Part shown: positions 9,062-15,986 of the stretch, in pieces | Layout of the letters: each line of letters starts with the position of its first letter | Position numbering within the stretch: the first letter of the stretch is position 1 | Assembly: GCF_012641075.1 (NCBI RefSeq) | Contig: NZ_JAAXLJ010000010.1 | Location: 1-64,000 of the forward strand | Direction of reading: 5' to 3' | Source of the DNA: Secundilactobacillus angelensis | GTDB lineage: Bacteria; Bacillota; Bacilli; Lactobacillales; Lactobacillaceae | DNA length: 64,000 nt | Notes under the pieces: generated by a model | What the model saw: the letters and a program-made list of their open reading frames with translations, nothing else | Told to the model about the DNA's origin: nothing | Databases searched by the model: none | Translations under genes and position numbers: made by a program

Positions 9062-10477
9062 TTAGTCTTCGGCATCTGCTGGTTCTTCTTCAGCATCAGA
9101 CTTGCGAGCCCAAACTTCCTTCACAATGCCAACACTTAAAGCACCGAGAATCATGAAGATTCCTGAGAGCAGTAACATCGTTGGCATGTGTGAACCTAAC
9201 AATGGGAACAGGGCGAAACTAGCAATCGAAGCAACGATTTGCGGCAAGCAAATACTGCTGTTGAACAGGCCCAAGTAAGTCCCCATGTTTTCTGAATCTT
9301 CGATGGCATTGGTCAAGAAAGTGAATGGGAAGGCGTTCATAGCAGCCCAGGCACATCCAATCAGGATAAATGAAATGACCAACGTATATTTATCATGAAT
9401 AAAGAACATCGAACCGAAACCAATACCACCCATGATTAAACTCAGTGAGTAGTACAGCTTGTGGTGGTTGTTGCCAACCCGTGAAAGAACCAGTGCCCAG
9501 ATAACGGCAGCAATGGCTTGAACGGCTGACATCACACCGTACCAGTTACCAGCAGCTTGATAGCCTGCTGAGGCAACGTTGGCTGTATGCCAGACGTTGT
9601 CAGCAATGGCACCAGTTGAGTAGGTCCAAAGGTATTGGAAGCCCATCCAGCAGAAGAATTGAACCACGGAAACGGTCCAGAAAATCTTTGGCGCGGTCTT
9701 TAATGCTTCAAAGATACCCTTCTTTTTGCTGTCATCAGCAATACCATGATACTTAGCATAGGTAACTGGATCGTATTCTTTAACCCGGAAAACCGTTAGT
9801 AAGCAGCAAAGTAACAGAATAATGGCACCGGCATAAAACGACCAAACAACTGAGTTAGGAACGGTCCCCTTCTTAGCCACGTTAGCAATTCCCAACGCGG
9901 TCAAAGCGTATGGAAAGATACTTGCTAATAAGGCACCGGCGTTTGATGCGAAACTTTGAATCGAGTAACCAAAACCCTTTTGCTTTTCGTTAACCATGTC
10001 ACCAATCATCATCTTAAATGGCTGCATCGCAACGTTAGATGAAAGGTCCATGAACAGCAACGTAATGGCACCAAACCAAAGTGCGGCCAGCGATCCATAA
10101 CCGAAACCAAGACTACCAGCATTTGGCAGCAGGAACATGACAATCATGGCAACTACGGCACCAATCAATAAATAAGGGATTCGACGACCTAGTTTAGGCA
10201 TCCAAGTCCGATCTGAGAAATAGCCGACTAACGGCTGAACAATCATCCCAGCCAGCGGTGGCAGAATGAAGAAGAAACCTAAATTATTAGGGTCAGCACC
10301 AATGGTTTGGAAGATCCGCCCCATGTTAGTGCTTTGAAGTTGAAACGCCATTTGCACGCCCAGAAACCCGAAATTGATCAGGAAGATAGTGCTCGTGGGT
10401 AATGATGGCAATAAGTCTTTTTTGGGTGCAGCCGCTTTGGCTGTCCCATTTGTGACATCAGATGCTGATTGTGCCAT
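9062..10477 (-). CDS. MFS sugar (maltose-type) transporter
   Basis: Major facilitator transporter of 471 aa with about 12 hydrophobic segments. The N-terminal half carries STIFLINFGFLGVQMAFQLQ and VGYFSDRTWMPKLGRRIPY, typical of the sucrose/maltose:proton symporter group (SLC45-like, GPH-related) found in lactobacillus maltose operons. The ATG at 10477 follows GAGGAGG by 9 nt; the longer frame to 10561 runs through the operators and is rejected. It lies 51 bp upstream of the phosphorylase, so uptake and phosphorolysis are likely co-expressed. Maltose as substrate is inferred from context. Confidence 0.87.
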   Translation of the reverse strand: MAQSASDVTNGTAKAAAPKKDLLPSLPTSTIFLINFGFLGVQMAFQLQSTNMGRIFQTIGADPNNLGFFFILPPLAGMIVQPLVGYFSDRTWMPKLGRRIPYLLIGAVVAMIVMFLLPNAGSLGFGYGSLAALWFGAITLLFMDLSSNVAMQPFKMMIGDMVNEKQKGFGYSIQSFASNAGALLASIFPYALTALGIANVAKKGTVPNSVVWSFYAGAIILLLCCLLTVFRVKEYDPVTYAKYHGIADDSKKKGIFEALKTAPKIFWTVSVVQFFCWMGFQYLWTYSTGAIADNVWHTANVASAGYQAAGNWYGVMSAVQAIAAVIWALVLSRVGNNHHKLYYSLSLIMGGIGFGSMFFIHDKYTLVISFILIGCAWAAMNAFPFTFLTNAIEDSENMGTYLGLFNSSICLPQIVASIASFALFPLLGSHMPTMLLLSGIFMILGALSVGIVKEVWARKSDAEEEPADAED

Positions 10478-10508
10478 ATTGAATTCCTCCTCAAAATAGA
10501 TTAAATAA

Positions 10509-10570
10509 TTGCAAACGCTTTCTACAAAAACTATTATGCAACCGTTTCCACTTTGATGCAACCGGTTGCA
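10509..10570 (-). promoter_or_regulatory. Maltose operon promoter with three LacI/CcpA-type operators
   Basis: On the minus strand, -35 TTGCAT and -10 CATAAT are separated by 17 bp (-10 at 10533-10538). Three sites fit the cre/LacI pattern: 10556-10570 ATGCAACCGGTTGCA (perfect palindrome TGCAACCGGTTGCA, overlapping -35), 10536-10550 ATGCAACCGTTTCCA (over the spacer and -10) and 10509-10523 TTGCAAACGCTTTCT (at the start of transcription). The palindrome is the best candidate for the local LacI-type repressor; the two asymmetric sites look more like CcpA cre sites. Confidence 0.85.
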
Positions 10571-10733
10571 TTAAGCTTTTAAAGAAAAGCGAAATCAGAA
10601 ATTCCGCCCTAGCCTATTCTGGTGGGCTTCAATCCAATTTCACTTTTTTTCAAAAAAATTGACGTTTAATGTGCTTTTCACTGCTAACTACACAAGCACG
10701 CTTAACCCCGCTACATTAGTTGTTTCAGGCAAC

Positions 10734-11696
10734 TTACCGTTCAATCGTAAAGGGGATTATTTCTGATTTTTTATCTGGATCCATAAGCACACGAACAGCT
10801 GCTGCCCCCATACTTTGGGGATAGAGTTCAACAAAGCGAACCGAAGGCCCCATCAGCAGATTATTGGTTCGATTCCGGTTAAAACAAATCAAGGGAACAC
10901 TCCGATCAAGGTGCCGCCACAGTAGCTGATAAATCATTTGTCCCAATGTATCATCAGCGGTCACGATACCATCGATGGTCTGTCTGGTCATCAAGAATTG
11001 TGCCACGGCATCATCCAGCTTCATTTGACCCTTTTCGGATATTTTTAGCACTTCAGAAGGAATGTTTGCCGCTGCCATCGCCTGTTGAAACCCTAATCGC
11101 CGCTTGCGCTCGAAACCTTGCTCTGGTTCAGATTCTACAAACAGCGTCCGACTGGCGTTAAACTTTTTCAGCATATATTCACCGGCCTTTTGCCCCGCTA
11201 ACTGATTATTGTTATTCACAAATTTCTCGTCGTCAGCATTGGGATCCCCAATGACTACGTAGGCCACTTTTTGGGCTCTTAATAGCTTAATGATTGGGTC
11301 GTTTTTCTTGGAATATAGCAACACGAAGTAACGGATCAGCCCCTGAGTGATCAGTGCTGAAACGTTGGCAGCTAATTCTGCCATCGTATTGGCAATCGCC
11401 ACTGACAACACACCGTTTCTCGGCCGTAATTCTCGGTTGATGCCCATTAAGATATCAACGTAGAACGGATTAGCAGCTGAACTCATTTCACCAGGCGGAA
11501 ACACAACCCCAATCGCGTTAGAGACACCATTGGTTAAATTCTTAGCGTTGTAGTTGGGCAAGTAGCCCATTTCATCAGCGATTGCTTTGATTTTATCCCT
11601 GGTCTTCTGACTGATCTTGGGATGGTTATTCAACGCACGGGACGCTGTCGACACTGACACGCCGGCACGCTTAGCAATATCTCGAATTGTAACCAT
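10734..11696 (-). CDS. malR: LacI-family transcriptional regulator (maltose operon)
   Basis: DNA-binding regulator of 320 aa. N-terminal LacI HTH (TIRDIAKRAGVSVSTASRALNNHPKIS) with hinge, then a periplasmic-binding-protein-like sugar domain (IGVVFPPGE...DGIVTADDTLGQMIYQLL). It is the MalR type by context: directly upstream of the maltose transporter and phosphorylase on the same strand, with palindromic operators in between. The ATG at 11696 starts MVTIRDIAK, the usual N-terminus; an in-frame GTG 18 nt upstream is less likely. The inducer (maltose or a derivative) is inferred. Gene symbol given on context. Confidence 0.85.
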   Translation of the reverse strand: MVTIRDIAKRAGVSVSTASRALNNHPKISQKTRDKIKAIADEMGYLPNYNAKNLTNGVSNAIGVVFPPGEMSSAANPFYVDILMGINRELRPRNGVLSVAIANTMAELAANVSALITQGLIRYFVLLYSKKNDPIIKLLRAQKVAYVVIGDPNADDEKFVNNNNQLAGQKAGEYMLKKFNASRTLFVESEPEQGFERKRRLGFQQAMAAANIPSEVLKISEKGQMKLDDAVAQFLMTRQTIDGIVTADDTLGQMIYQLLWRHLDRSVPLICFNRNRTNNLLMGPSVRFVELYPQSMGAAAVRVLMDPDKKSEIIPFTIER

Positions 11697-11885
11697 GGCG
11701 ACCCTTCCCTTCACTTTTCTCCATTGTATCAGAAAACTAACGATTCGTATTGAAAGTACCAGGGATACAAAAAATTATGAGGCGTTCATTCCCCAGAATT
11801 TTTTAAACTATTTCAAATTTTCACAAAATGTCCTTCACGCTATAACAACGCCTTCCCAAACATTGTTACCACGCGTTATCAATGA

Positions 11886-12962
11886 CTAATCAGCCATTGA
11901 TAAATGTAAAAATGATGCAATTTCACTACTTGGAATCGACTTGATCTTAGGTTGTCCGATGGCCGTCAGATAAACTAAATTCAAGTGTCCATGCCGGTTC
12001 TTCTTGTCGTTTTTGACCTTGTCTAACACAAGCGGTGAGGTCAATAACTCATCCGTTACCGGCAAACCAACAGCCGCAAAGCGATCGCGTAATTTTGCGG
12101 TGATGCCCTTTTCCGCTAAACCAGCGTTTTCAAACACTCGCATAATTGCTACGGTCCCAATGCTGACTGCTTCGCCATGACGCAGGCCGCCATCAGCCAA
12201 CGCTTCAACCGCGTGGCCAATCGTGTGCCCAAAGTTCAATAACTGACGAGTACCGCTTTCCGTTTCGTCAGCCATCACCACCGACGCCTTATAGTGAATC
12301 GAACGTGCGCTCAATTCTGGCGAGTGGATAATCAAATCAGCCGGACTATTAATGGTCTCGATGAGTTGCCAAAAGTCACCACCTTCCAGTGCGGCGGTCT
12401 TCACGATTTCGCCATAACCTTCAACCAAGTCACGCTGTTTCATGGTGGCTAAGGTATCCGGATCAACAATCACTAAATCTGGTTCGTAAAAAGCGCCAAT
12501 AATATTCTTAATGTTATCTAAATCAACTGCGGTTTTACCGCCTACTGAACTGTCCACCTGTGCCAACAATGATGTCGGTATTTGGATAAATGACAGTCCT
12601 CGCATATATGTGGCAGCTAGTAAACCAGCCAAATCACCAGTGACCCCGCCACCTAATGCGATAACACTATCGTCACGGTTAAAGGCATCGTTAGCCATTT
12701 GCCGTGCCAAATCAGCCAGAACTGTCAATGACTTTGAAGCTTCACCAGCTGGAAAAACGTAGCGGTGAACATCGAAGCCGGCCGACGTTAACGAATCAGT
12801 AACCTGTTTTTGATACAACGGTGCCACATTGTCATCGCTGACCAGCGCAATTTTTCGTGCTGACCACTGTTTTGAAACCAGTTCACCGACCCGTTTTAGC
12901 AGGCCGCGATCAATTAATACATCATACTTTGTCTCTGGTAACGTCACAGAAACAGTTGTCAT
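11886..12962 (-). CDS. aroB: 3-dehydroquinate synthase
   Basis: Shikimate pathway enzyme converting DAHP to 3-dehydroquinate; 358 aa, cytoplasmic, NAD- and metal-dependent. Motifs: NAD-binding GGGVTGDLAGLLAATYMRG, QIPTSLLAQVDSSVGGKTAVD, the metal ligand in NFGHTIGHAVEAL and RHGEAVSIG. It is the third gene of the aroE-aroF-aroB operon, starting 1 bp after the aroF stop, so translational coupling is likely. A full-length, ordinary member of the family. Confidence 0.96.
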   Translation of the reverse strand: MTTVSVTLPETKYDVLIDRGLLKRVGELVSKQWSARKIALVSDDNVAPLYQKQVTDSLTSAGFDVHRYVFPAGEASKSLTVLADLARQMANDAFNRDDSVIALGGGVTGDLAGLLAATYMRGLSFIQIPTSLLAQVDSSVGGKTAVDLDNIKNIIGAFYEPDLVIVDPDTLATMKQRDLVEGYGEIVKTAALEGGDFWQLIETINSPADLIIHSPELSARSIHYKASVVMADETESGTRQLLNFGHTIGHAVEALADGGLRHGEAVSIGTVAIMRVFENAGLAEKGITAKLRDRFAAVGLPVTDELLTSPLVLDKVKNDKKNRHGHLNLVYLTAIGQPKIKSIPSSEIASFLHLSMAD

Positions 12963-12963
12963 T

Positions 12964-13980
12964 CTAGCGCCCCGCTTCCGCTTGTTCTTGTGGCATTTCC
13001 GTTAATAATTCACGAATAGCAAATGCTTTGTCGGATAATTCTTTGAATTCGTTTGGCTTCAAAGCTTGCGGACCATCTGAAAGCGCGTGAGCCGGATCAT
13101 CATGGATTTCAACCACTAATCCCGAAGCACCCGCTGCAACACCAGCTAAAGCTAACGGTGTCACGAATTCAGTGTGACCTGAAGCATGGCTTGGGTCGAT
13201 GATCACTGGGTAATGGGTCAGCTTTTGAAGTACTGGCACAACGCCAACATCCAAAGTGTTCCGGGTGTATTTGTTATCGAATGTTCGGATACCGCGTTCA
13301 GCAATCATAATATTGTGGTTACCACCAGCAGCAATGTATTCAGAAGCGTTTAAAATGTCGTCAACCGTTGCTGACATCCCCCGCTTCAGCATGACAGGGA
13401 TATTGGTTTTACCAACTGCTTTTAATAGTGAGAAGTTTTGCATGTTACGGGCACCAATTTGGAAAATATCTGTGTATTTAGCAACCAGTTTAACGTGCTC
13501 GTCATCCATAACCTCGGTCAGAACATCCATGTTGTATTGGTCGGCAGCCTTGCGTAAGAACTTCAGGCCATCTTCGCCCAATCCTTGGAATGAGTATGGT
13601 GAGGTCCGTGGCTTGTATGCACCACCACGGAGAATTGTTGAACCATTGGCTTTGGCAACCGCAGCCATCTTCATCACGTGTTCTTCTGACTCAACGGAAC
13701 AAGGGCCAGCCATCATTGTAAAATTATCACCGCCGATGATGCTGTGCTTTGTTTTAATCACTGTATCTTCTGGATGAAACTCTCGGCTACCTTGAACTGC
13801 CTTTGGAACACTGTCGATTAATTCAACGGCGGCAACGCGTTCGCTATCCGATAAATCAGCGGCTGTAATACCTTGGACAGCTACACGATTATTATGGACA
13901 AAGACATCATTAGTATTTCCGAAGTGCTGCTGAAGTTCTGCAATAGTGGTTTGGTCGTCATTTTTTAATACAATAATCAT
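12964..13980 (-). CDS. aroF: 3-deoxy-7-phosphoheptulonate synthase, type I-beta
   Basis: First enzyme of the shikimate pathway (phosphoenolpyruvate plus erythrose-4-phosphate to DAHP), 338 aa. An N-terminal ferredoxin-like regulatory domain (about 1-75, MIIVLKNDDQTTIAEL...) precedes the barrel, which has MMAGPCSVES, LRGGAYKPRTSPYSFQGLG, LKRGMSATVDD and IIDPSHASGH. In this type the N-terminal domain can mediate feedback by aromatic amino acids. The ATG at 13980 follows GAGGATG; the GTG at 13995 overlaps the aroE stop and would also be possible. It is the second gene of the operon. Confidence 0.95.
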   Translation of the reverse strand: MIIVLKNDDQTTIAELQQHFGNTNDVFVHNNRVAVQGITAADLSDSERVAAVELIDSVPKAVQGSREFHPEDTVIKTKHSIIGGDNFTMMAGPCSVESEEHVMKMAAVAKANGSTILRGGAYKPRTSPYSFQGLGEDGLKFLRKAADQYNMDVLTEVMDDEHVKLVAKYTDIFQIGARNMQNFSLLKAVGKTNIPVMLKRGMSATVDDILNASEYIAAGGNHNIMIAERGIRTFDNKYTRNTLDVGVVPVLQKLTHYPVIIDPSHASGHTEFVTPLALAGVAAGASGLVVEIHDDPAHALSDGPQALKPNEFKELSDKAFAIRELLTEMPQEQAEAGR

Positions 13981-13991
13981 ATTTATCATCC

Positions 13992-14858
13992 TCACTTTTT
14001 GGTGTGTTCTAATTGTTGTGTAATTGCGTCTTTAACTTTTTCAATTGGCATTTGCTGATGTGTCCAGCGATTAAAGGAATCCGCTGCTTGCTGTACCAAC
14101 ATGCCAAGACCGTTCATCGTACGACATCCTTGCTGCTTAGCCTGGGCTAAGAATGGTGTTTCAAGCGGTGCATAGATTACATCGGCAACCATCTGTCCGG
14201 AATGAAGAACTTTCATTACCGGTGGTGAAACTGGGCTGCGTTTATCGTCTGCCATACCAAGATTAGTGGTATTGACAATAACGTCGGCCTCCTGAAGAAC
14301 TGCAGTCATTTGAGCCTCATCCTCATATGGCAATACTCGAATTCGATCCGACCAACCGGCTAATCGTTGCTTCAATTCATTAAACGTACTGTTTTGCCGC
14401 TTAAAGACGGTTACTTCAGCGCCTTCGTTGGCCGTTGCTAGGATAATTGCTCTACCGGCACCACCAGCTCCTAACACCGCTACTTGCTTACCTTTCACAT
14501 TGATCTGCTCATCCCGTAATGCATGAATGAACCCCTCACCGTCCGTACTGTCACCAACTAAATGACCCTCTTGGTTAATGACGGTGTTAACGGCCCCCAG
14601 TTGTTTAGCCACCGGAGTCAGCTCATCGAGAAATTCAATAATTTGCTGCTTATATGGCATCGACACGTTAATACCTAGAATCGGCAGCGCTCGCAGCGAT
14701 TGGACAGCGGTTTTGAACTGTGACTGTTCAACGTCGAATGCGAGGTAAACGCTGTTGATGCCTAAAGCTTGAAAACTCATATTGTGAATTAGCGGTGACA
14801 AACTGTGCCGCGCAGGCTTAGCGATAAAACCATATAAACTCGTATGTGCATCAACCAA
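13992..14858 (-). CDS. aroE: Shikimate dehydrogenase
   Basis: NADP-dependent reduction of 3-dehydroshikimate to shikimate; 288 aa. The substrate domain has SLSPLIHNMSF and VSMPYKQQIIEFLD with the catalytic Lys, and LGAVNTV. The Rossmann domain has VLGAGGAGRAIILA at about residue 127. Start is TTG at 14858, 7 nt after AAGGAGG; no better ATG is in frame. First gene of the aro operon, preceded by a leader of about 320 nt with a short aromatic-rich peptide and a terminator. Confidence 0.95.
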   Translation of the reverse strand: MVDAHTSLYGFIAKPARHSLSPLIHNMSFQALGINSVYLAFDVEQSQFKTAVQSLRALPILGINVSMPYKQQIIEFLDELTPVAKQLGAVNTVINQEGHLVGDSTDGEGFIHALRDEQINVKGKQVAVLGAGGAGRAIILATANEGAEVTVFKRQNSTFNELKQRLAGWSDRIRVLPYEDEAQMTAVLQEADVIVNTTNLGMADDKRSPVSPPVMKVLHSGQMVADVIYAPLETPFLAQAKQQGCRTMNGLGMLVQQAADSFNRWTHQQMPIEKVKDAITQQLEHTKK

Positions 14859-14884
14859 TTTGTCACCTCCTTAAAATTGTTAAT

Positions 14885-14939
14885 CAAAATAAAAACGTCT
14901 CGTAATGTCTTGTTTTCACAAAACACTGCGAGACGTTTT
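14885..14939 (-). terminator. Attenuator terminator in aro leader
   Basis: Perfect 11-bp stem AAAACGTCTCG / CGAGACGTTTT with a loop of about 26 nt and a T-run TTTTTATTTT on the minus strand, ending just before the aroE ribosome site. Its position inside the leader, before the first gene, fits transcription attenuation. Confidence 0.88.
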
Positions 14940-15079
14940 GACGTCGAATTTATAACAACGGAGTTTTCCGTGTCACACAGTGTTTTGAAAACTTTCTGTG
15001 TGACCGGCAAATGATGCTGAAAAACTATTGGCCGCACAGATTGCAGTGATGCGTGTCTGCAACCTGTCCGGTGTAGACA

Positions 15080-15145
15080 CTACATTGACCAATAGTAACT
15101 AAATCGATTTAATTGTCGGTTTAATGCTTTCGTTTTCAGAATCAT
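15080..15145 (-). CDS. aro leader peptide (21 aa, aromatic codons)
   Basis: Short open frame: ATG at 15145, 8 nt after AAAGGGAG, stop TAG at 15080-15082. The 21-residue product ends FSYYWSM, so Phe, Tyr, Tyr and Trp codons lie in a five-codon stretch with one Ser. The same codons form one arm of a leader stem. This is the classical design of an amino-acid leader peptide: stalling for lack of Phe, Tyr or Trp would change the RNA fold and allow read-through into aroE. Too short to have another obvious role. Confidence 0.8.
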   Translation of the reverse strand: MILKTKALNRQLNRFSYYWSM

Positions 15146-15184
15146 AATTGGAACTCCCTTTGCTGTTTTGATTTGTTGTATAAG

Positions 15185-15213
15185 ACAATAAACTATTAGA
15201 ATTATTCTGTCAA
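15185..15213 (-). promoter_or_regulatory. aro operon promoter
   Basis: Minus-strand -35 TTGACA (15213-15208), 17-bp spacer, -10 TATTGT (15190-15185). Predicted start near 15178, about 33 nt before the leader peptide ATG. The same -35/-10 pair is used by the trp promoter on the other strand. Confidence 0.82.
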
Positions 15214-15529
15214 GTACTAATCCTTTTTTAATCTAATTTAATTTTAAAATACTATTAAAGAATTGCTTGTTAACAGCTATTCCCACCCGATATTTATTTT
15301 GAAATATTTTTCAGAAATTATTTTTGTTACTTCTATTTCTGCTTAATCGCCATTGTATTGGGATTCTTTAATTTCTCTATATTTATTATTTGGTTTAAAG
15401 GGAAATACAATTTGATCAATTTTGTGAGAATTCAAATTTTTACATTAAAGACGTCAATCTAGTTTATTATAATCCGGAACATTTTCATTAATGATTATTA
15501 GAATTGCATAAGCTGTTTTATCTTCCAAC
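15214..15529. other. AT-rich spacer between divergent aro and trp promoters
   Basis: About 315 bp of strongly AT-rich sequence. No gene, hairpin with T-run or recognised operator was seen. It separates two divergent promoters of identical type, so it could hold shared upstream elements or intrinsic curvature, but nothing specific can be claimed. Confidence 0.6.
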
Positions 15530-15558
15530 TTGACAAAATTTAAAATATTGCGTATTGT
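15530..15558 (+). promoter_or_regulatory. trpEG promoter
   Basis: TTGACA (15530-15535), 17-bp spacer, TATTGT (15553-15558). It lies about 20 bp before the start of the T-box leader. Confidence 0.83.
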
Positions 15559-15579
15559 AAGTGCCAATTAAACACCGTC

Positions 15580-15875
15580 CATACAAACCGATGATGTGGA
15601 GATCAAGATTATCGTGCACGTAAAGAGAGCCGCCGGAGCTGAGAGTGCGACCGAACGCAGGTAGTTAAATGGACCACAGAGGGTTCCCTTGAAAGATAGA
15701 TTGAGTACGGGGAAACGTACAGACATACGTCAGTTGTCGGAAATGTGATTACGCATTTCGCTAAGGGTGATGCGAGGGTGAAGTCCCTGCATCAAATTAA
15801 GGTGGCACCGCGGAATTTAAACTCCGTCCTTAACAAAACGCTATTTATAGCGCAAATGTTATGGGCGGAGTTTTT
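15580..15875 (+). promoter_or_regulatory. T-box riboswitch, tRNA-Trp type (copy 1, before trpE)
   Basis: T-box leader that lets transcription continue when uncharged tRNA binds. The conserved T-box AAGGTGGCACCGCG is at 15799-15812, followed by the terminator with arms AACTCCGTCC / GGGCGGAGTTTTT. In the stem I part, GTTAAATGGACCACAG contains TGG, the Trp specifier expected for a trp operon. The sequence from 15580 to 15894 is nearly identical, without gaps, to the copy at 18128-18442. Confidence 0.93.
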
Positions 15876-15895
15876 GTATTCCAAAGGAGATCTTG

Positions 15896-15970
15896 ATGAT
15901 GATAAACCAAAGCATCCAAAAACGATGGCAAACTCCAAAATTCAATGTATCTAACACTAACAAACATTAA
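15896..15970 (+). CDS. Short ORF after T-box 1 (24 aa, one Trp codon)
   Basis: ATG at 15896 after AAAGGAG, product of 24 residues containing QKRWQ, stop 17 nt before the trpE ATG. A matching short frame with the same QKRWQ core and the same ribosome site follows the second T-box. No protein family is recognised. It could be a translated leader peptide with one Trp codon, or just a conserved remnant of the duplicated leader. Confidence 0.4.
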   Translation: MMINQSIQKRWQTPKFNVSNTNKH

Positions 15971-15986
15971 ATTGGAGGAAAACACC

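Larger units (their letters stand above)
14859..15178 (-). promoter_or_regulatory. aro operon leader: candidate ribosome-mediated attenuator
   Basis: Leader RNA of about 320 nt between the aro promoter and aroE. In order of transcription: a short peptide gene (15145-15080) whose codons TAC TAT TGG (15097-15089) can pair with GGCCAATAGT (15033-15024); a nested hairpin CAGGTTGCAG / CTGCAATCTG between those arms; a perfect hairpin GTCACACAG / CTGTGTGAC (15004-14972); then a strong terminator. The loop of the terminator (14928-14912) is complementary, apart from a 2-nt bulge, to 14992-14978 in the preceding hairpin, giving a possible alternative fold. No T-box sequence is present here. Confidence 0.75.

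Noticed and set aside
13256-13777. 173-codon frame opposite aroF
   Set aside because: Shadow of an essential, conserved gene; no promoter or ribosome site.
14859-15178. Reading the aro leader as a third T-box
   Set aside because: No AGGTGGNACCGCG-type sequence and no stem I pattern; the short aromatic frame plus terminator explains it better.
15745-15954. Open frame of 69 codons inside the first T-box leader, and its twin at 18293-18490
   Set aside because: Both lie over the T-box and terminator, no ribosome site; their similarity comes from the duplicated RNA leader.
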